Shown here one piece after another: positions 24,299 through 34,200 of a stretch of DNA of 64,000 nucleotides. Location of the stretch: assembly GCA_050186725.1 (NCBI GenBank), contig JBFWYG010000003.1, positions 1 through 64,000 of the forward strand, in the 5' to 3' direction. Numbering within the stretch: the first letter of the stretch is position 1; each line of letters begins with the position of its first letter. This stretch comes from JADJYF01 sp050186725. Lineage in GTDB: Bacteria > Pseudomonadota > Gammaproteobacteria > Ga0077536. Under the pieces are notes generated by a model. That model ran no database searches. It was not told the origin of the DNA and worked only from the letters and a program-made list of their open reading frames with translations. Made by a program: the position numbers and the translations under genes.

Positions 24299-25219
24299 TC
24301 AACGCCTGGCCGCCAGGTACTGCCTGCGCAGGAACGCGTTGTTCGCGATCAGCGCCACCACCACCAGCGCCGCGCCAACCAGCTCGATGGCGTGAAAGGC
24401 GTGCCCCTGCAGCGCTCGGTAGCTGAAGGTCACCACCGGCATGAAGTTGATCAGGAGGCTCGAGTTCAACACGCCGATGTGCCGCGAGCCGAAGTTCCAT
24501 AGCACCATGGACAGCGTCACACCCACCAGGGACAGGTAGGCGAGCTGCCAGCCGACGCTCGCGAGCGCCGCGAGGTCGGGCGCATGCGATCGCCCCAGCG
24601 CAACCATCACCTGGGTGGCGACGAAAGTGCCAAGCGTGCCCGGGATCATGGTCAGCACGGTGATGCGCCAGGTGCTCCAGCCGTGCAGCTTGCCGATGCC
24701 GGCGGTGTACACCACCCAGCAGCCCGAACCGCCCAGGATCAACAGGTCGCCGACCAGGTGCCCCGAGGTGGTGAAGTAGCGCAGGTCGCCCTTGGTCACC
24801 ACCAGCACCACGCCGGCGAAGGCGGCGACGATGCACAGCAGCGTGAAGTTGGCCGGGCGCTTGCGCTGCAGGACCCACATGGCGAGCACCGCCATGGTCG
24901 GCTGCAGCGCGCCCAGCACCACGCAATGTTCGGCGCTCGACAGCGACATGCCGATGAAGGCGCCCATCGGCGACAGGCACATGCCGATCAGACCGAGCCA
25001 TATCGCGCGTCGACCGACGCCGCGGTAGGAGAGCGCGGCCACGCCCTCGCGCGCCACCAGCAGCGGGGCCAGGCAGCTCACCGCCACGCAGTAGCGGAAC
25101 AGGCTCATGTACATCGGGTCGACCGCGATGAAGGCGTCCTTCGCCACCGGCAGCTGCACGCCCCAGCACACCACCGCGAACAGCGCGGCGAGGAAGCCGA
25201 GGAGAAAGCCGCGGTTCAC
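24299..25219 (-). CDS. EamA/DMT-family transporter
   Basis: This 306-residue inner-membrane protein has about ten hydrophobic helices in two EamA halves. The first begins LLGFLAALFAVVCWGVQLPVAKDAF and the second begins around GDLLILGGSGCWVVYTAGIGKLHGW. Such proteins export amino acids, metabolites or drugs. The C-terminus ends in a short basic tail. It is separated from the CocE gene by about 50 bp and runs in the same direction, so the two may be co-transcribed. The substrate is unknown. Confidence 0.9.
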   Translation of the reverse strand: MNRGFLLGFLAALFAVVCWGVQLPVAKDAFIAVDPMYMSLFRYCVAVSCLAPLLVAREGVAALSYRGVGRRAIWLGLIGMCLSPMGAFIGMSLSSAEHCVVLGALQPTMAVLAMWVLQRKRPANFTLLCIVAAFAGVVLVVTKGDLRYFTTSGHLVGDLLILGGSGCWVVYTAGIGKLHGWSTWRITVLTMIPGTLGTFVATQVMVALGRSHAPDLAALASVGWQLAYLSLVGVTLSMVLWNFGSRHIGVLNSSLLINFMPVVTFSYRALQGHAFHAIELVGAALVVVALIANNAFLRRQYLAARR

Positions 25220-25271
25220 GCCACGCGCCCGCGCGCGGCCGGCGCGCGGCTCCGGCCCATTGGAGGCGCGC

Positions 25272-27014
25272 TCAACGCGCGATCACGGGCAGCAGGAGAT
25301 GGGATGGCCGGCTCGCGTCGTGCCACACGCGATTGGTGGCGACGACGAAATCGGCCTCGGTCTCCGTGGCGATGCATCCGCCTGAATTGGTGTTGCGATC
25401 GAAGCGCGGGAAATTGCTGCTCGAGACCTCGAGTCGCAGGCGATGGCCGGCGCGGAACAGGTTGGAGGTCGCGACCAGATCGATCTCCACTTCGCAGACC
25501 TCGTCGGGAGTCATCGGCTGCGGCGCCGACAGCGACTCACGGTAGCGCGCGCGCAGGATGCCGTCGGTCAGGATCATCGCGCGGCCGTCGGGATGCACGT
25601 CGACCAGCTTGCCGGTGAAGTCGGTGTCGCGCGCCGAGGTGCTGACGAACAGGCGCAAGGTCACCGGGCCGGTGACCTCGAGATCCGCGGCCAGGGGCGC
25701 GCTGGTGTAGCACAGCACGTCGGCGCGCTGCTCGACCGCGCGCTGATCGCGCGGGCCGGCGTTGGCGGCGATGAAGAGCCCCGGCAGGAAGGTCGCGCCG
25801 CCGCAGGTCGGCGCCGGATCGCGAGGATCGTAGAGATAGGTGTCGGGCTGCTCGGCGCCGGGCGCGACGGTGGACAGGCCGCCGTCACCGGCCGCGCTGT
25901 TCGCTCGCCCGCCGCTGTGCAGGTACCAGCGCTCGTAGCGCGTGTCGGGCAGCGGCCAGTCGTCCTCGTCCCGCCACTGGTCGAGCCCCATGACGAAGAT
26001 CTTGACCGGCTTCTCGCGCTCGACGCCGTTGTCCGCGTCCTTCAGCCAGCGATCGAACCAGCGGATCTGCATGCCGGTGACGTCGGCCACCGCGTCCATC
26101 GCCAGCAGCCCGAAGTTGCGCTCGGGATAGACGCCGCCGTTGTAGCCGTGCACCCAGGGGCCGATTACCAGGCGCTGGTGACGGCGCGCGAGTTCGCTGC
26201 CGCCGCGCGCCTTCATGCCGACGTAGTTGGCGAGCGTGCCGCCGAGGAAGAGGTCGTACCAGCCGCCGAAGTTGAGCGCCGGCGCGGTGATCTTCTCGTA
26301 GTGCTCGCACGGCGCGGCGGCGCGCCAGTAGTCGTCATAGGACGGGTGGGCGAGCCAGTCGCGGTAGTAGGGCGTGAGGTCGGCGAGACCCGGCATGTCG
26401 GTCAATGGCAGGTGCGCGTAGTTCTGCGCGACCGCGTCGGCCGCCGCCACGGCCGCGCCGAGATCCGCCGGCTGGGCCTCGCCCCGCCCCAGGCGCCGCA
26501 CTACTTCGCCGACCGCGAAGGTCGAACTCGCCCACTGCAGCATGAAGCCCAACTGGAACGCGCCGCCCTGGTAGGTCCAGCGTTCGTAGTACTGGTCGGT
26601 GGTGATGAAGGGCGCCATCGCCTTCAGCGCCGGCGGCTGCTCTGAGGCCGCGAGCCACTGCGTGGCGCCGTAGTAGGATGCGCCCATGGTGCCGACCGTG
26701 CCGTTGCACCAGGGCTGCGCGGCGGCCCAGGCGATGGCGTCCGCGCCGTCCCGCGCTTCCTGGAAGTAGGGACTGAACTCGCCGCCCGAGGCATAGGTGC
26801 CGCGGCAGTCCTGCACCACCACGGCGTAGCCGGCCTGGGCGACGCGCAGGATGTCGCCGGCCAGGAACAGGAGTACCGGGTTTTCCTTGTTGTAAGGCAG
26901 GCGCAGCATCACCACCGGCAGGGCCGCGCTGGTCTGTGGCCGGTAGACGTCGGTGGCGAGGACGACACCGTCCTGCATCGCGACCTCGAGATTCTTTTCG
27001 ATGGTGAGATTCAT
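25272..27014 (-). CDS. CocE/NonD-family hydrolase (X-Pro dipeptidyl-peptidase-like)
   Basis: This 580-residue protein has an alpha/beta-hydrolase domain with the nucleophile Ser113 in MGASYYG, preceded by the VVVQDCRGTYASGG block. A C-terminal jelly-roll domain (about 380-580) contains LRLFVSTSARDTDFTGKL, and the terminal half has GHRLRLEVSSSNFPRFDRN. The family hydrolyses esters and acylated amides, such as cocaine esterase, glutaryl-7-ACA acylase and Xaa-Pro peptidases. There is no signal peptide. Its start codon overlaps a possible start of the divergent AcpA-like gene, so the promoters must lie within or across the coding ends. Confidence 0.9.
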   Translation of the reverse strand: MNLTIEKNLEVAMQDGVVLATDVYRPQTSAALPVVMLRLPYNKENPVLLFLAGDILRVAQAGYAVVVQDCRGTYASGGEFSPYFQEARDGADAIAWAAAQPWCNGTVGTMGASYYGATQWLAASEQPPALKAMAPFITTDQYYERWTYQGGAFQLGFMLQWASSTFAVGEVVRRLGRGEAQPADLGAAVAAADAVAQNYAHLPLTDMPGLADLTPYYRDWLAHPSYDDYWRAAAPCEHYEKITAPALNFGGWYDLFLGGTLANYVGMKARGGSELARRHQRLVIGPWVHGYNGGVYPERNFGLLAMDAVADVTGMQIRWFDRWLKDADNGVEREKPVKIFVMGLDQWRDEDDWPLPDTRYERWYLHSGGRANSAAGDGGLSTVAPGAEQPDTYLYDPRDPAPTCGGATFLPGLFIAANAGPRDQRAVEQRADVLCYTSAPLAADLEVTGPVTLRLFVSTSARDTDFTGKLVDVHPDGRAMILTDGILRARYRESLSAPQPMTPDEVCEVEIDLVATSNLFRAGHRLRLEVSSSNFPRFDRNTNSGGCIATETEADFVVATNRVWHDASRPSHLLLPVIAR

Positions 27015-27051
27015 GATTTCCGGCGGCGGGCCGCGGCGAACTGCGAAGCGG

Positions 27052-28161
27052 GTGAGTATAACGGGCGGGTCGCGTCGGGCCGCTTCCCCGATAGGCGGGG
27101 CGCTGCTGCTCGCGGCCCTGCTGCTGTCCGCGCAGGCTGTCGCCGCGGGCGAGCGCTACGCCGCGAAGTCGCTCAACTTCGTGCAGCACATCGTCGTGCT
27201 GCTGGTCGACGCGGGCAGCCTCGAACGGCTGCTGCCGGCCGCGCCACCGAAGGCCGACAAGGCCGGGCCTGGGCGCGACGCGAACCGCGGCCACCTCGCG
27301 CCGGACATGCCCTACGCGCGAGCCGCGCGCTTCTACGCGGCCACCACCGCCGGCCCAGCCGCGGAGCGCGCCTGGCTGGCCTGTGCCTGCGCGCCGGACG
27401 GCGCCTCGTCGTCACGCGTCGAGACGCTTGGCGACCAGCTGAGCAAACGCAGCGTGCGCTGGGCCTGGTACGTCGACGGTTGGGCCGCGGCCACGAACGG
27501 CGAGGCAGACGGCTTCGATCTCGCGCGCCAGCCCTACGCGGCCTTCGCCCGCTACGCGCCCCGCGGTGAAGCGCGGGCGACCCATCTCAAGGACGGCGAC
27601 GAGTTCCTCGCCGCGGTGAATTCCGCCGCGCTGGAAGAGGTCGTGTTCTACGAGCCGGGGCCGCCGGCCGCGCGCCAGCCCGGCGAGAGCGAACCGCATG
27701 CGCGCGATGCCGAACTGCGGACGCTGCTGGAGACACTGCGCGCGAGCCGGCACTGGCCCTCGCTGGTGGTGGTGCTCGCGGCGCTGGCGCCCGACGGTCC
27801 CGCGCAACTGCCGCCGGCGCGGCTGCGCGACGCGCGCGGGCCGGGCGCACGCCTGCCGCTCGCGCTCGTCTCGCCCTTCGCGCGCGACGGTCTGCGCGAC
27901 ACGAGCTTCAACGACATGGGCGCCATCGCCAAGCTCATCGCGCGGCGTCATCGCCTGCCGTCCCTCGCCGGGCAGCGCGCCACGAGCGGCGATCTGAGCT
28001 CACTGCTCTCGATCGAAGGACTCACGCCGCCCGCGGCCCCGGCCGCGCGCGCGCCGCGCAAGCGCGCAGGCGCGGGCGGCAGCGCCGAGCAGCACCTCGA
28101 TCCGCGCCGCAAGCCGGACACCAAGCCGAAGTCCACGCTGCACATCTTCGACGACAACTGA
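27052..28161 (+). CDS. Degenerate AcpA/phospholipase C-like phosphoesterase
   Basis: This secreted protein has about 369 residues from a GTG at 27052. An ATG at 27013 is also in frame. The signal peptide has twin arginines and a hydrophobic core (GGALLLAALLLSAQAVAAG). The plan follows acid phosphatase AcpA/phospholipase C: NFVQHIVVLLVDAGSLERLLP, LAPDMPYARAARFY, VRWAWYVDGW and LPLALVSPFARDGLRDTSFND. The metal and catalytic residues are gone, however. The usual xENxSFDN reads VDAGSLER, and the YDExGGxxDHV block reads LAALAPDGPAQ. It is therefore probably a non-catalytic paralogue. The C-terminal 60 residues are Pro/Ala/Lys/Arg rich and end in LHIFDDN. Confidence 0.68.
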   Translation: MSITGGSRRAASPIGGALLLAALLLSAQAVAAGERYAAKSLNFVQHIVVLLVDAGSLERLLPAAPPKADKAGPGRDANRGHLAPDMPYARAARFYAATTAGPAAERAWLACACAPDGASSSRVETLGDQLSKRSVRWAWYVDGWAAATNGEADGFDLARQPYAAFARYAPRGEARATHLKDGDEFLAAVNSAALEEVVFYEPGPPAARQPGESEPHARDAELRTLLETLRASRHWPSLVVVLAALAPDGPAQLPPARLRDARGPGARLPLALVSPFARDGLRDTSFNDMGAIAKLIARRHRLPSLAGQRATSGDLSSLLSIEGLTPPAAPAARAPRKRAGAGGSAEQHLDPRRKPDTKPKSTLHIFDDN

Positions 28162-28225
28162 CTCGCGCTTGAAGGCCGCGCGCGGCGACCTCTATCATCC
28201 GGCTCCGCCGCTCACGAGACCCAGC

Positions 28226-29767
28226 ATGTCCAGTCCTTCGTCTTCGCCGCTCGTCGACCTGCTCGGCGGGCAGCCCGACGCGCCCGCGCTCGGCGCGCCG
28301 GGTCGCGTGTCACGTCGCTACGCCGAACTCACCGCCCTGCTCGCCGACGCCGGCGCAAGCCTCGCGCGGGCCGGCATCGATCGCGGCGACACCGTCGCCA
28401 TCGTGCTACCGAACGGCGCGGTGATGGCGAGCTGCTTCCTGGCGGTCGCCGCGCACTGCACGGCGGCGCCGCTGAACCCGGCCTATCGTGAGGCGGAATT
28501 CGAGTTCTACCTGGACGACCTGCGCCCCAAGGCGCTGATCCTGCCGCGGGGCGACGCCTCGCCCGCGCGCGCGGTGGCGACGCGCCTGGGCATCCTGCTG
28601 CTGGAGCTCACCGAGGATGGCGCAGGGCCCGCGGGTGGATTCACGCTCGCGGTGCCGGCCGACGCGCAGCCCATCAGCGCCACGCCGCCCGGCGCGGACG
28701 ACATCGCGCTGGTACTGCATACCTCGGGCACCACCTCGCGTCCCAAGATCGTGCCGCTGTCACAGGCCAACCTGTGCGCCTCGGCGCGGCACATCGGCCA
28801 GACGCTCGCGCTCGGCCCGGCCGATCGCTGCCTGAACATCATGCCGCTGTTCCACATCCACGGCCTCATCGCCGCCGTGCTGTCCTCGCTCGCCGCCGGC
28901 GCCGAAGTGAGCTGCTCGCCCGGCTTCAGCGCGACGGCCTTCTACGGCTGGCTGGATGAGGTCGCGCCCACCTGGTACACGGCGGTGCCGACCATGCACC
29001 AGGTGATCCTCGATCGCGCCGCGCGCAACCAGGCCTCGGTGGAACGCGCGCGCCTGCGCTTCGTGCGTTCGTCCTCGTCCTCGCTGCCGCCGGCCGTGAT
29101 GACGCGCCTGGAAGAAGTGTTCCGCTGCCCGGTGCTCGAGGCCTACGGCATGACCGAGGCCACCCACCAGATGACCTCCAATCCGCTGCCGCCGACGGCG
29201 CGCAAGCCGGGCGCGGTGGGCCTGCCCGCCGGTCCCGAGGTGCGCACGCTGCACGTCGATGGGCGCTTCTGCGCGGCGGGCGAGGAAGGCGAGATCGTCA
29301 TTCGTGGTCCGAACGTCACCGCCGGCTATGCGAACAACTCGCAGGCCAACGCCAGCGCCTTCGCGCCCGATCCGGACGGCGGCGCGCCGTGGTTCCGCAC
29401 CGGCGACCTGGGCGTGTTCGACGCCGACGGCTATCTCGCCATCAGCGGGCGCATCAAGGAGATCATCAACCGCGGCGGCGAGAAGATAGCGCCGCGCGAA
29501 GTGGACGATGTGCTGACCGAACATCCGGACATCGCGCAGGCCGTGACCTTCGCCGTCGCCCACGCCAAGCTCGGCGAGGACGTCGCGGCGGCGGTGGTGC
29601 TGCGCGTCGGCGCGACGCTCGACGAACGCGGCCTGCGTGATTACGCGGCCACGCGTCTCGCAAGCTTCAAGGTGCCGGCCAAGGTGGTGTTCGTCGAGGA
29701 GATCCCCAAGGGCGCGACCGGCAAGCTGACGCGCATCGGGCTCGCCAAGCTGCTCGGCCTCGAATGA
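28226..29767 (+). CDS. AMP-dependent acyl-CoA synthetase/ligase
   Basis: This 513-residue ANL-superfamily enzyme starts at the ATG at 28226. A TTG 19 codons upstream is in frame but less likely. Visible motifs are the P-loop-like LHTSGTTSRPKIVPLS, the aromatic FRTGDLGVFDADGYLAISGR with the adenylate-binding Asp, the hinge KEIINRGGEKIAPREVD, and the C-terminal catalytic lysine in PKGATGKLTR. AYGMTEATHQM is the A5 motif. It forms an acyl-adenylate, then an acyl-CoA. Oxalyl-CoA synthetase-like and medium-chain ligases have this plan. It overlaps the PanE-like gene by 4 bp. Confidence 0.88.
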   Translation: MSSPSSSPLVDLLGGQPDAPALGAPGRVSRRYAELTALLADAGASLARAGIDRGDTVAIVLPNGAVMASCFLAVAAHCTAAPLNPAYREAEFEFYLDDLRPKALILPRGDASPARAVATRLGILLLELTEDGAGPAGGFTLAVPADAQPISATPPGADDIALVLHTSGTTSRPKIVPLSQANLCASARHIGQTLALGPADRCLNIMPLFHIHGLIAAVLSSLAAGAEVSCSPGFSATAFYGWLDEVAPTWYTAVPTMHQVILDRAARNQASVERARLRFVRSSSSSLPPAVMTRLEEVFRCPVLEAYGMTEATHQMTSNPLPPTARKPGAVGLPAGPEVRTLHVDGRFCAAGEEGEIVIRGPNVTAGYANNSQANASAFAPDPDGGAPWFRTGDLGVFDADGYLAISGRIKEIINRGGEKIAPREVDDVLTEHPDIAQAVTFAVAHAKLGEDVAAAVVLRVGATLDERGLRDYAATRLASFKVPAKVVFVEEIPKGATGKLTRIGLAKLLGLE

Positions 29768-30762
29768 AGGTCGCGATCGTCGGCGCCGGCGCCATCGGCG
29801 GCCTGCTCGGCGCACGGCTCGCGGCGAGCGGCGTCGACGTCTCGCTCGTCGCGCGCGGCGCGCAGCGCGACGCGATCCTCACGCGTGGCCTCACGCTGCT
29901 GAGCGCGGACGGCGACATCACCGTCACGCCGCGCTGCGCCGAAGACCCTGCCGAACTCGGGCCGCAGGACTACGTCGTCATCGCGCTCAAGGCCCACTCG
30001 GTCGGCGCGCTGGTCGAGCGCCTGCCGCCGCTGTTCGCGCCGCACACCGCCGTGGTGTGGGCGGTGAACGGCCTGCCGTGGTGGTACTTCCATGGGCTCG
30101 AGGGCGAATGGCGTGATCGACGCCTGGCGACGCTCGACCCCGGCGATCGTCAATGGCGTGTGATCGATCCGGCGCGCATCCTCGGCTGCGTGGTGTATCC
30201 CGCCGCGGAGGTGATCGAGCCCGGCGTGATTCGCCACGTCGAGGGCGATCGCTTCACCCTGGGCGAACCTTCGGGCGAGAAGTCACCGCGCGTCGTCGCC
30301 TTCGCCGAGGCGCTGCGCGCGGCCGGCTTCAAGGCGCCGGTACGCAATGCCATACGCGAGGAAATCTGGATCAAGCTGTGGGGCAACCTCAGCATGAATC
30401 CGATCAGCGCGCTGACCGGCGCGACGCTCGACGTGATCTGCGGCACGCCGAGCACCCGCGCCGTGGCGCGCGCGATGATGCTGGAAGCGCAGGCCATCGC
30501 CGAGAAACTCGGCGTGCGCTTTCCCATCGACGTCGAACGCCGCATCGACGGCGCGGCGGCGGTGGGCGCGCATCGCACCTCGATGCTGCAGGATCTGGAG
30601 AAAGGCCGCCCGCTGGAAACCGACGCGCTGGTCGCCTCGGTCGCCGAACTGGGCCGACTGGTCGGCGTGCTGACGCCAAGCATCGACACGGTGCTGGCGC
30701 TGGTGGAATTGCGGGCGCAAGTCCGACTTACACGATTGCCTGCGTCAGATCCGTATCGATGA
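29764..30762 (+). CDS. 2-dehydropantoate 2-reductase family protein with altered C-terminus
   Basis: This 332-residue PanE/ApbA-family NAD(P)H reductase has the Rossmann motif VAIVGAGAIGGLLGARLA at residues 3-20, VALKAHS-like ALKAHSVGALVERL, and the catalytic helix with EEIWIKLWGNLSMNPISALTG (the lysine acts in catalysis). It overlaps the acyl-CoA synthetase by 4 bp. After LVELRAQ the last dozen codons (30728-30762) read antisense through the end of an RTX-gene remnant, so the original C-terminus has been replaced. The core fold should survive. Coupled to a CoA ligase, it may act on another 2-keto acid rather than in pantothenate synthesis. Confidence 0.85.
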   Translation: MKVAIVGAGAIGGLLGARLAASGVDVSLVARGAQRDAILTRGLTLLSADGDITVTPRCAEDPAELGPQDYVVIALKAHSVGALVERLPPLFAPHTAVVWAVNGLPWWYFHGLEGEWRDRRLATLDPGDRQWRVIDPARILGCVVYPAAEVIEPGVIRHVEGDRFTLGEPSGEKSPRVVAFAEALRAAGFKAPVRNAIREEIWIKLWGNLSMNPISALTGATLDVICGTPSTRAVARAMMLEAQAIAEKLGVRFPIDVERRIDGAAAVGAHRTSMLQDLEKGRPLETDALVASVAELGRLVGVLTPSIDTVLALVELRAQVRLTRLPASDPYR

Positions 30763-30862
30763 ACACCGAGCCGCCGCCTGCGTAGACGTTGCAGGTCACG
30801 CCGTCCACTCATCGTTGCCGACGCCCCATACAGCCGGTCGTCACCGATACCGCCATTCAGGG
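30728..30862 (-). pseudogene. Remnant of an RTX calcium-binding protein gene
   Basis: Read on the minus strand, the last 26 codons before the TAA at 30728 give DGVTCNVYAGGGSVFIDTD followed by LTQAIV. This is almost the same as the end of the intact RTX protein at 49212-50291 (DGVTYNVYDGGGGAVFVDTD, LTQAIV). Just before it, in another frame, stands the RTX nonapeptide segment LNGGIGDDRLYGAS. The middle of the gene is deleted and the two pieces are out of frame. It is therefore the trace of a third RTX copy that decayed against the 3' end of the reductase gene. Confidence 0.8.
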
Positions 30863-31251
30863 ACCGTCGAGCGACCCGGCGCGCGGCAACCTCCGCAGCG
30901 GGTTCAGGACTTCTCTGTGGGCGACCCCGGCATTCAGCGGAGCGGCGCCGTGACCGGTGCGAAGCTCGTCGTAATCTACCGAACAGCAGGCATTCGCGCC
31001 GTGGCGCGCACGCAGACGATCTTCCTGGCCCGCGCGGACGCGCAAGTCGAACGGTAATGCTTGGCGAAAAGCGCGGTTGCACCGCGCGTCGGACCGGGTC
31101 TAGATTCCGAACGATGGCGCGCGAAGCTTGGCGCGACCCTTGACTGCCGCGGCGCCAATCCGCCGCACGCACGCGATTTTCACGCTGAAAACTCGCGTTT
31201 CCCACATTCCGCGCAAGCTTCGCGCGACCGCAGACGGCAGGAGGAACTTCG
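30863..31251. other. Non-coding spacer
   Basis: About 390 bp lie between the RTX remnant and the giant repeat protein. I see no convincing gene, hairpin or repeat. A ribosome-binding site (CAGGAGGAA, 31237-31245) marks its right end. Confidence 0.5.
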
Positions 31252-34200
31252 ATGCGCACGCCCAGACTCGTCGTAGAACGCTCGTTCATCGCGCGCTCGA
31301 TTGCAAACATTTGCAAACGGGCCGCAACGCCTTGCACGTCGCCGCTCAGCGCTGCGGGTGCGACCACCGCCGTCGCGATAGTGGCCGCGCTGCAGTTCGC
31401 GCCCGCCCCGCTGCTGGCGGCAGACGTCACCTGGCTCGGCGGCTCGGGCAATTGGAGCCCGGCAACGTCGTGGAGCACGGGCGCGCTGCCGACGGCCGCC
31501 GATCACGTGTTCGTCGACGGCGGTCAGAACGGCACCGCCTCCGCGGTGACCGTGAACGTGGCGGCCAGTGCGGGCAGTCTCACCCTCGATGCCGGGGACG
31601 TCATCAACAACACCAGCGGGCAGGTGTTCTCGCTGTTCGGTCCGAGCTTCACCAACAATGGCACGTTCAACAACGGCAATGGCGCCATCCTCGTGGTACG
31701 CGGCACCACCGCGCTGTCCGGCAACGGCGAGATCGTGCTCGGCACCAACACCTCCAGCCGCATCGACATCGACGGCAATCACAGTCTGACCATCGGCGCG
31801 GGCAACGTCGTGCGTGGACACAGCGGTACGATCGGCGGCCAATTGTTCGTCGCCGGTACGGCGACCTTGATCAACGACGGACTGATCGTCGCCGACGGTA
31901 CCGACGGCACGCTCATCCTGCAGGAATCGGCCGTCACCAACCACGGCACGCTGCGCGCGACCAATGGCGGCACCTTGCGACTCGACGTCGGCGTGAGCGG
32001 CGGGGTGATCGATGCGAACAATGGTGTCGTGCTGCAGAACGGCATGCGCATCTCAGACGCTGTCCTGACATCGGCCAACGGCGGTGCGTTGCGCGTCAGT
32101 GCCAGTTCGGCGAATTTCCTCGACGCCAGCACGATCGGCGGGCAACTCGACATGACCGCCGGCAACGCGCGCGAACGCGTGCAGAACGGCCTCGTGCTCG
32201 ACGGCGTCGTCGCGATCGACAACGGCGGCATTCTCAGCTTCGAAGGGAACCAGACGCTGGGCGGTAGCGGCACGGTCGAATTCGGCACGGCCGGCGCGGG
32301 CAACCGCCTCGACCTCGACGGCAACGGCACCACCACCATCGGTGAGAACGTCACCATCCGCGGCCGCAACGGCACCATCGGCCAGCAGATCAACATCGCC
32401 GGCACCCAGACGCTGGTGAACCACGGTGTGATCAGCGCCGATGAAGCGGGCGGCACGATCACCCTCACCGATTCCGTCGTGACCAACCATGGCCTGCTGC
32501 AGGCCATCAATGGCGGCACCCTGGTACTCAGCAGCAACGTCACGGGCGCCGCCGGCGGCGCGATCGACGTCGGCGCCGGCAGCGTTGTGCTGCAGAACGG
32601 CGTGACGCTGTCCGGCGCGATCAATACCAGTGGTGACGGTCTGCTGCGTGCGAGTTCCAACTCGGCCAATTTCCTCGACGGCGTCAGCCTGACCGGCAAC
32701 CTCGACCTGACCCTCGTCAATGCTCGTGAGCGGGTCAAGGCCGGTGGTCTGACCCTGAACGGCGGCATCGCCATCGACAACAATGCCAGCCTGAGTTTCG
32801 AAGGCAACGGTTCGCTGGACGGCAACGGCACGGTCGTATTCGGCACGGCCGGCGCGGGCAACCGGCTCGACCTCGACGGCAACGGCACCACCACCATCGG
32901 TGAGAACATCACCATCCGCGGCCGCAACGGCACCATCGGCCAGAACATCAACATCGCCGGCACCCAGACGCTGGTGAACCACGGNNNNNNNNNNNNNNNN
33001 NNNNNNNNNNNNNNNNNNNNNNNNNNNNNNNNNNNCGTGACCAACCATGGCCTGCTGCAGGCCATCAATGGCGGCACCCTGGTACTCAGCAGCCACGTCA
33101 CGGGCGCCGCCGGCGGCGCGATCGAAGCCGGCGCCGGCAGCAGCGTGATCCAGAACGGCGTCACGCTGGCCGGCATCATCAACACCAGTGGCGATGGACT
33201 GTTCCGGGTGACATCGAATTCGGCCAACACCTTGGACGACGTGGCCTTCAGCGGCACGCTGAACATGACCACTGCCGACGCGCGCGAACGCGTCAAGGGC
33301 GGCGGCCTGGTCCTCGATGGCACGATCAACATCGACAATAACGCGATCCTGAGTTTCGAGGGCACCGGCCTGCTGAGCGGTACCGGCACCGTGATCTTCG
33401 GCGCGGCGGGGCCGGGCAATCGCCTGGACCTCGACGGCAATGGCACCACCACCATCGGCGAGAACATCACCATTCGCGGCCACAATGGCACCATCGGCCA
33501 GCAGATCAACATCGCCGGCGCCCAGACCCTGGTGAACCAGGGCCTGATTTCTGCCGACGTCGCCGGCGGCACGCTCAGCATCTTCGATTCTGCGGTCGTC
33601 AATCAGAGCCTGATGCGCGCCGTCAATGGCGGCAAGCTGGTACTGGGCAGCCGCGTGAACGGCGGCGTGCTGCACGCCGGGGCGGGTAGCGAGGTGATCC
33701 AGTCCGGAGTGACCCTGGACGGCGTGACCATCGCAGGCGAGGGTGACGGCCGTTTGCTCGCCAACACCAGCAGCGCGAACTTCCTGCGCGCCACCACGAT
33801 TACGGGCACGGTCGATCTGAGCGCTGGCAGCTCCCGAGAACGGGTCACCGGCGGCCTGCAACTCGATGGCCGCGTGCGCATCGACAACGGTGGCAGCCTG
33901 AGCTTCGAGGGCAGTCAGACACTGTCCGGCAATGGCGAGGTGGTGTTCGGCGGCGGCGCGGGCAATCGTCTCGACCTCGACGGCAACGGCACCACCACCA
34001 TCGGCGCCGGCATGACCATACGCGGCGAGAACGGCACGCTCGGCGGACAAATCAACATCGCGGGCACGCAGACCTTGGTCAACGAGGGCACCATCCTCGC
34101 CGACGTCGCGGGCGGTACGCTCAGCTTCGTCGACTCCGCAGTGGTCAATCACGGTGTGCTCGGCACTGTCGCGGGCAGCACGCTCGCGCTCACCAGTTCG

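Noticed and set aside
30815..31057. An 80-codon frame after the RTX remnant
   Set aside because: It has no start signal and no recognisable feature, and partly overlaps the remnant.
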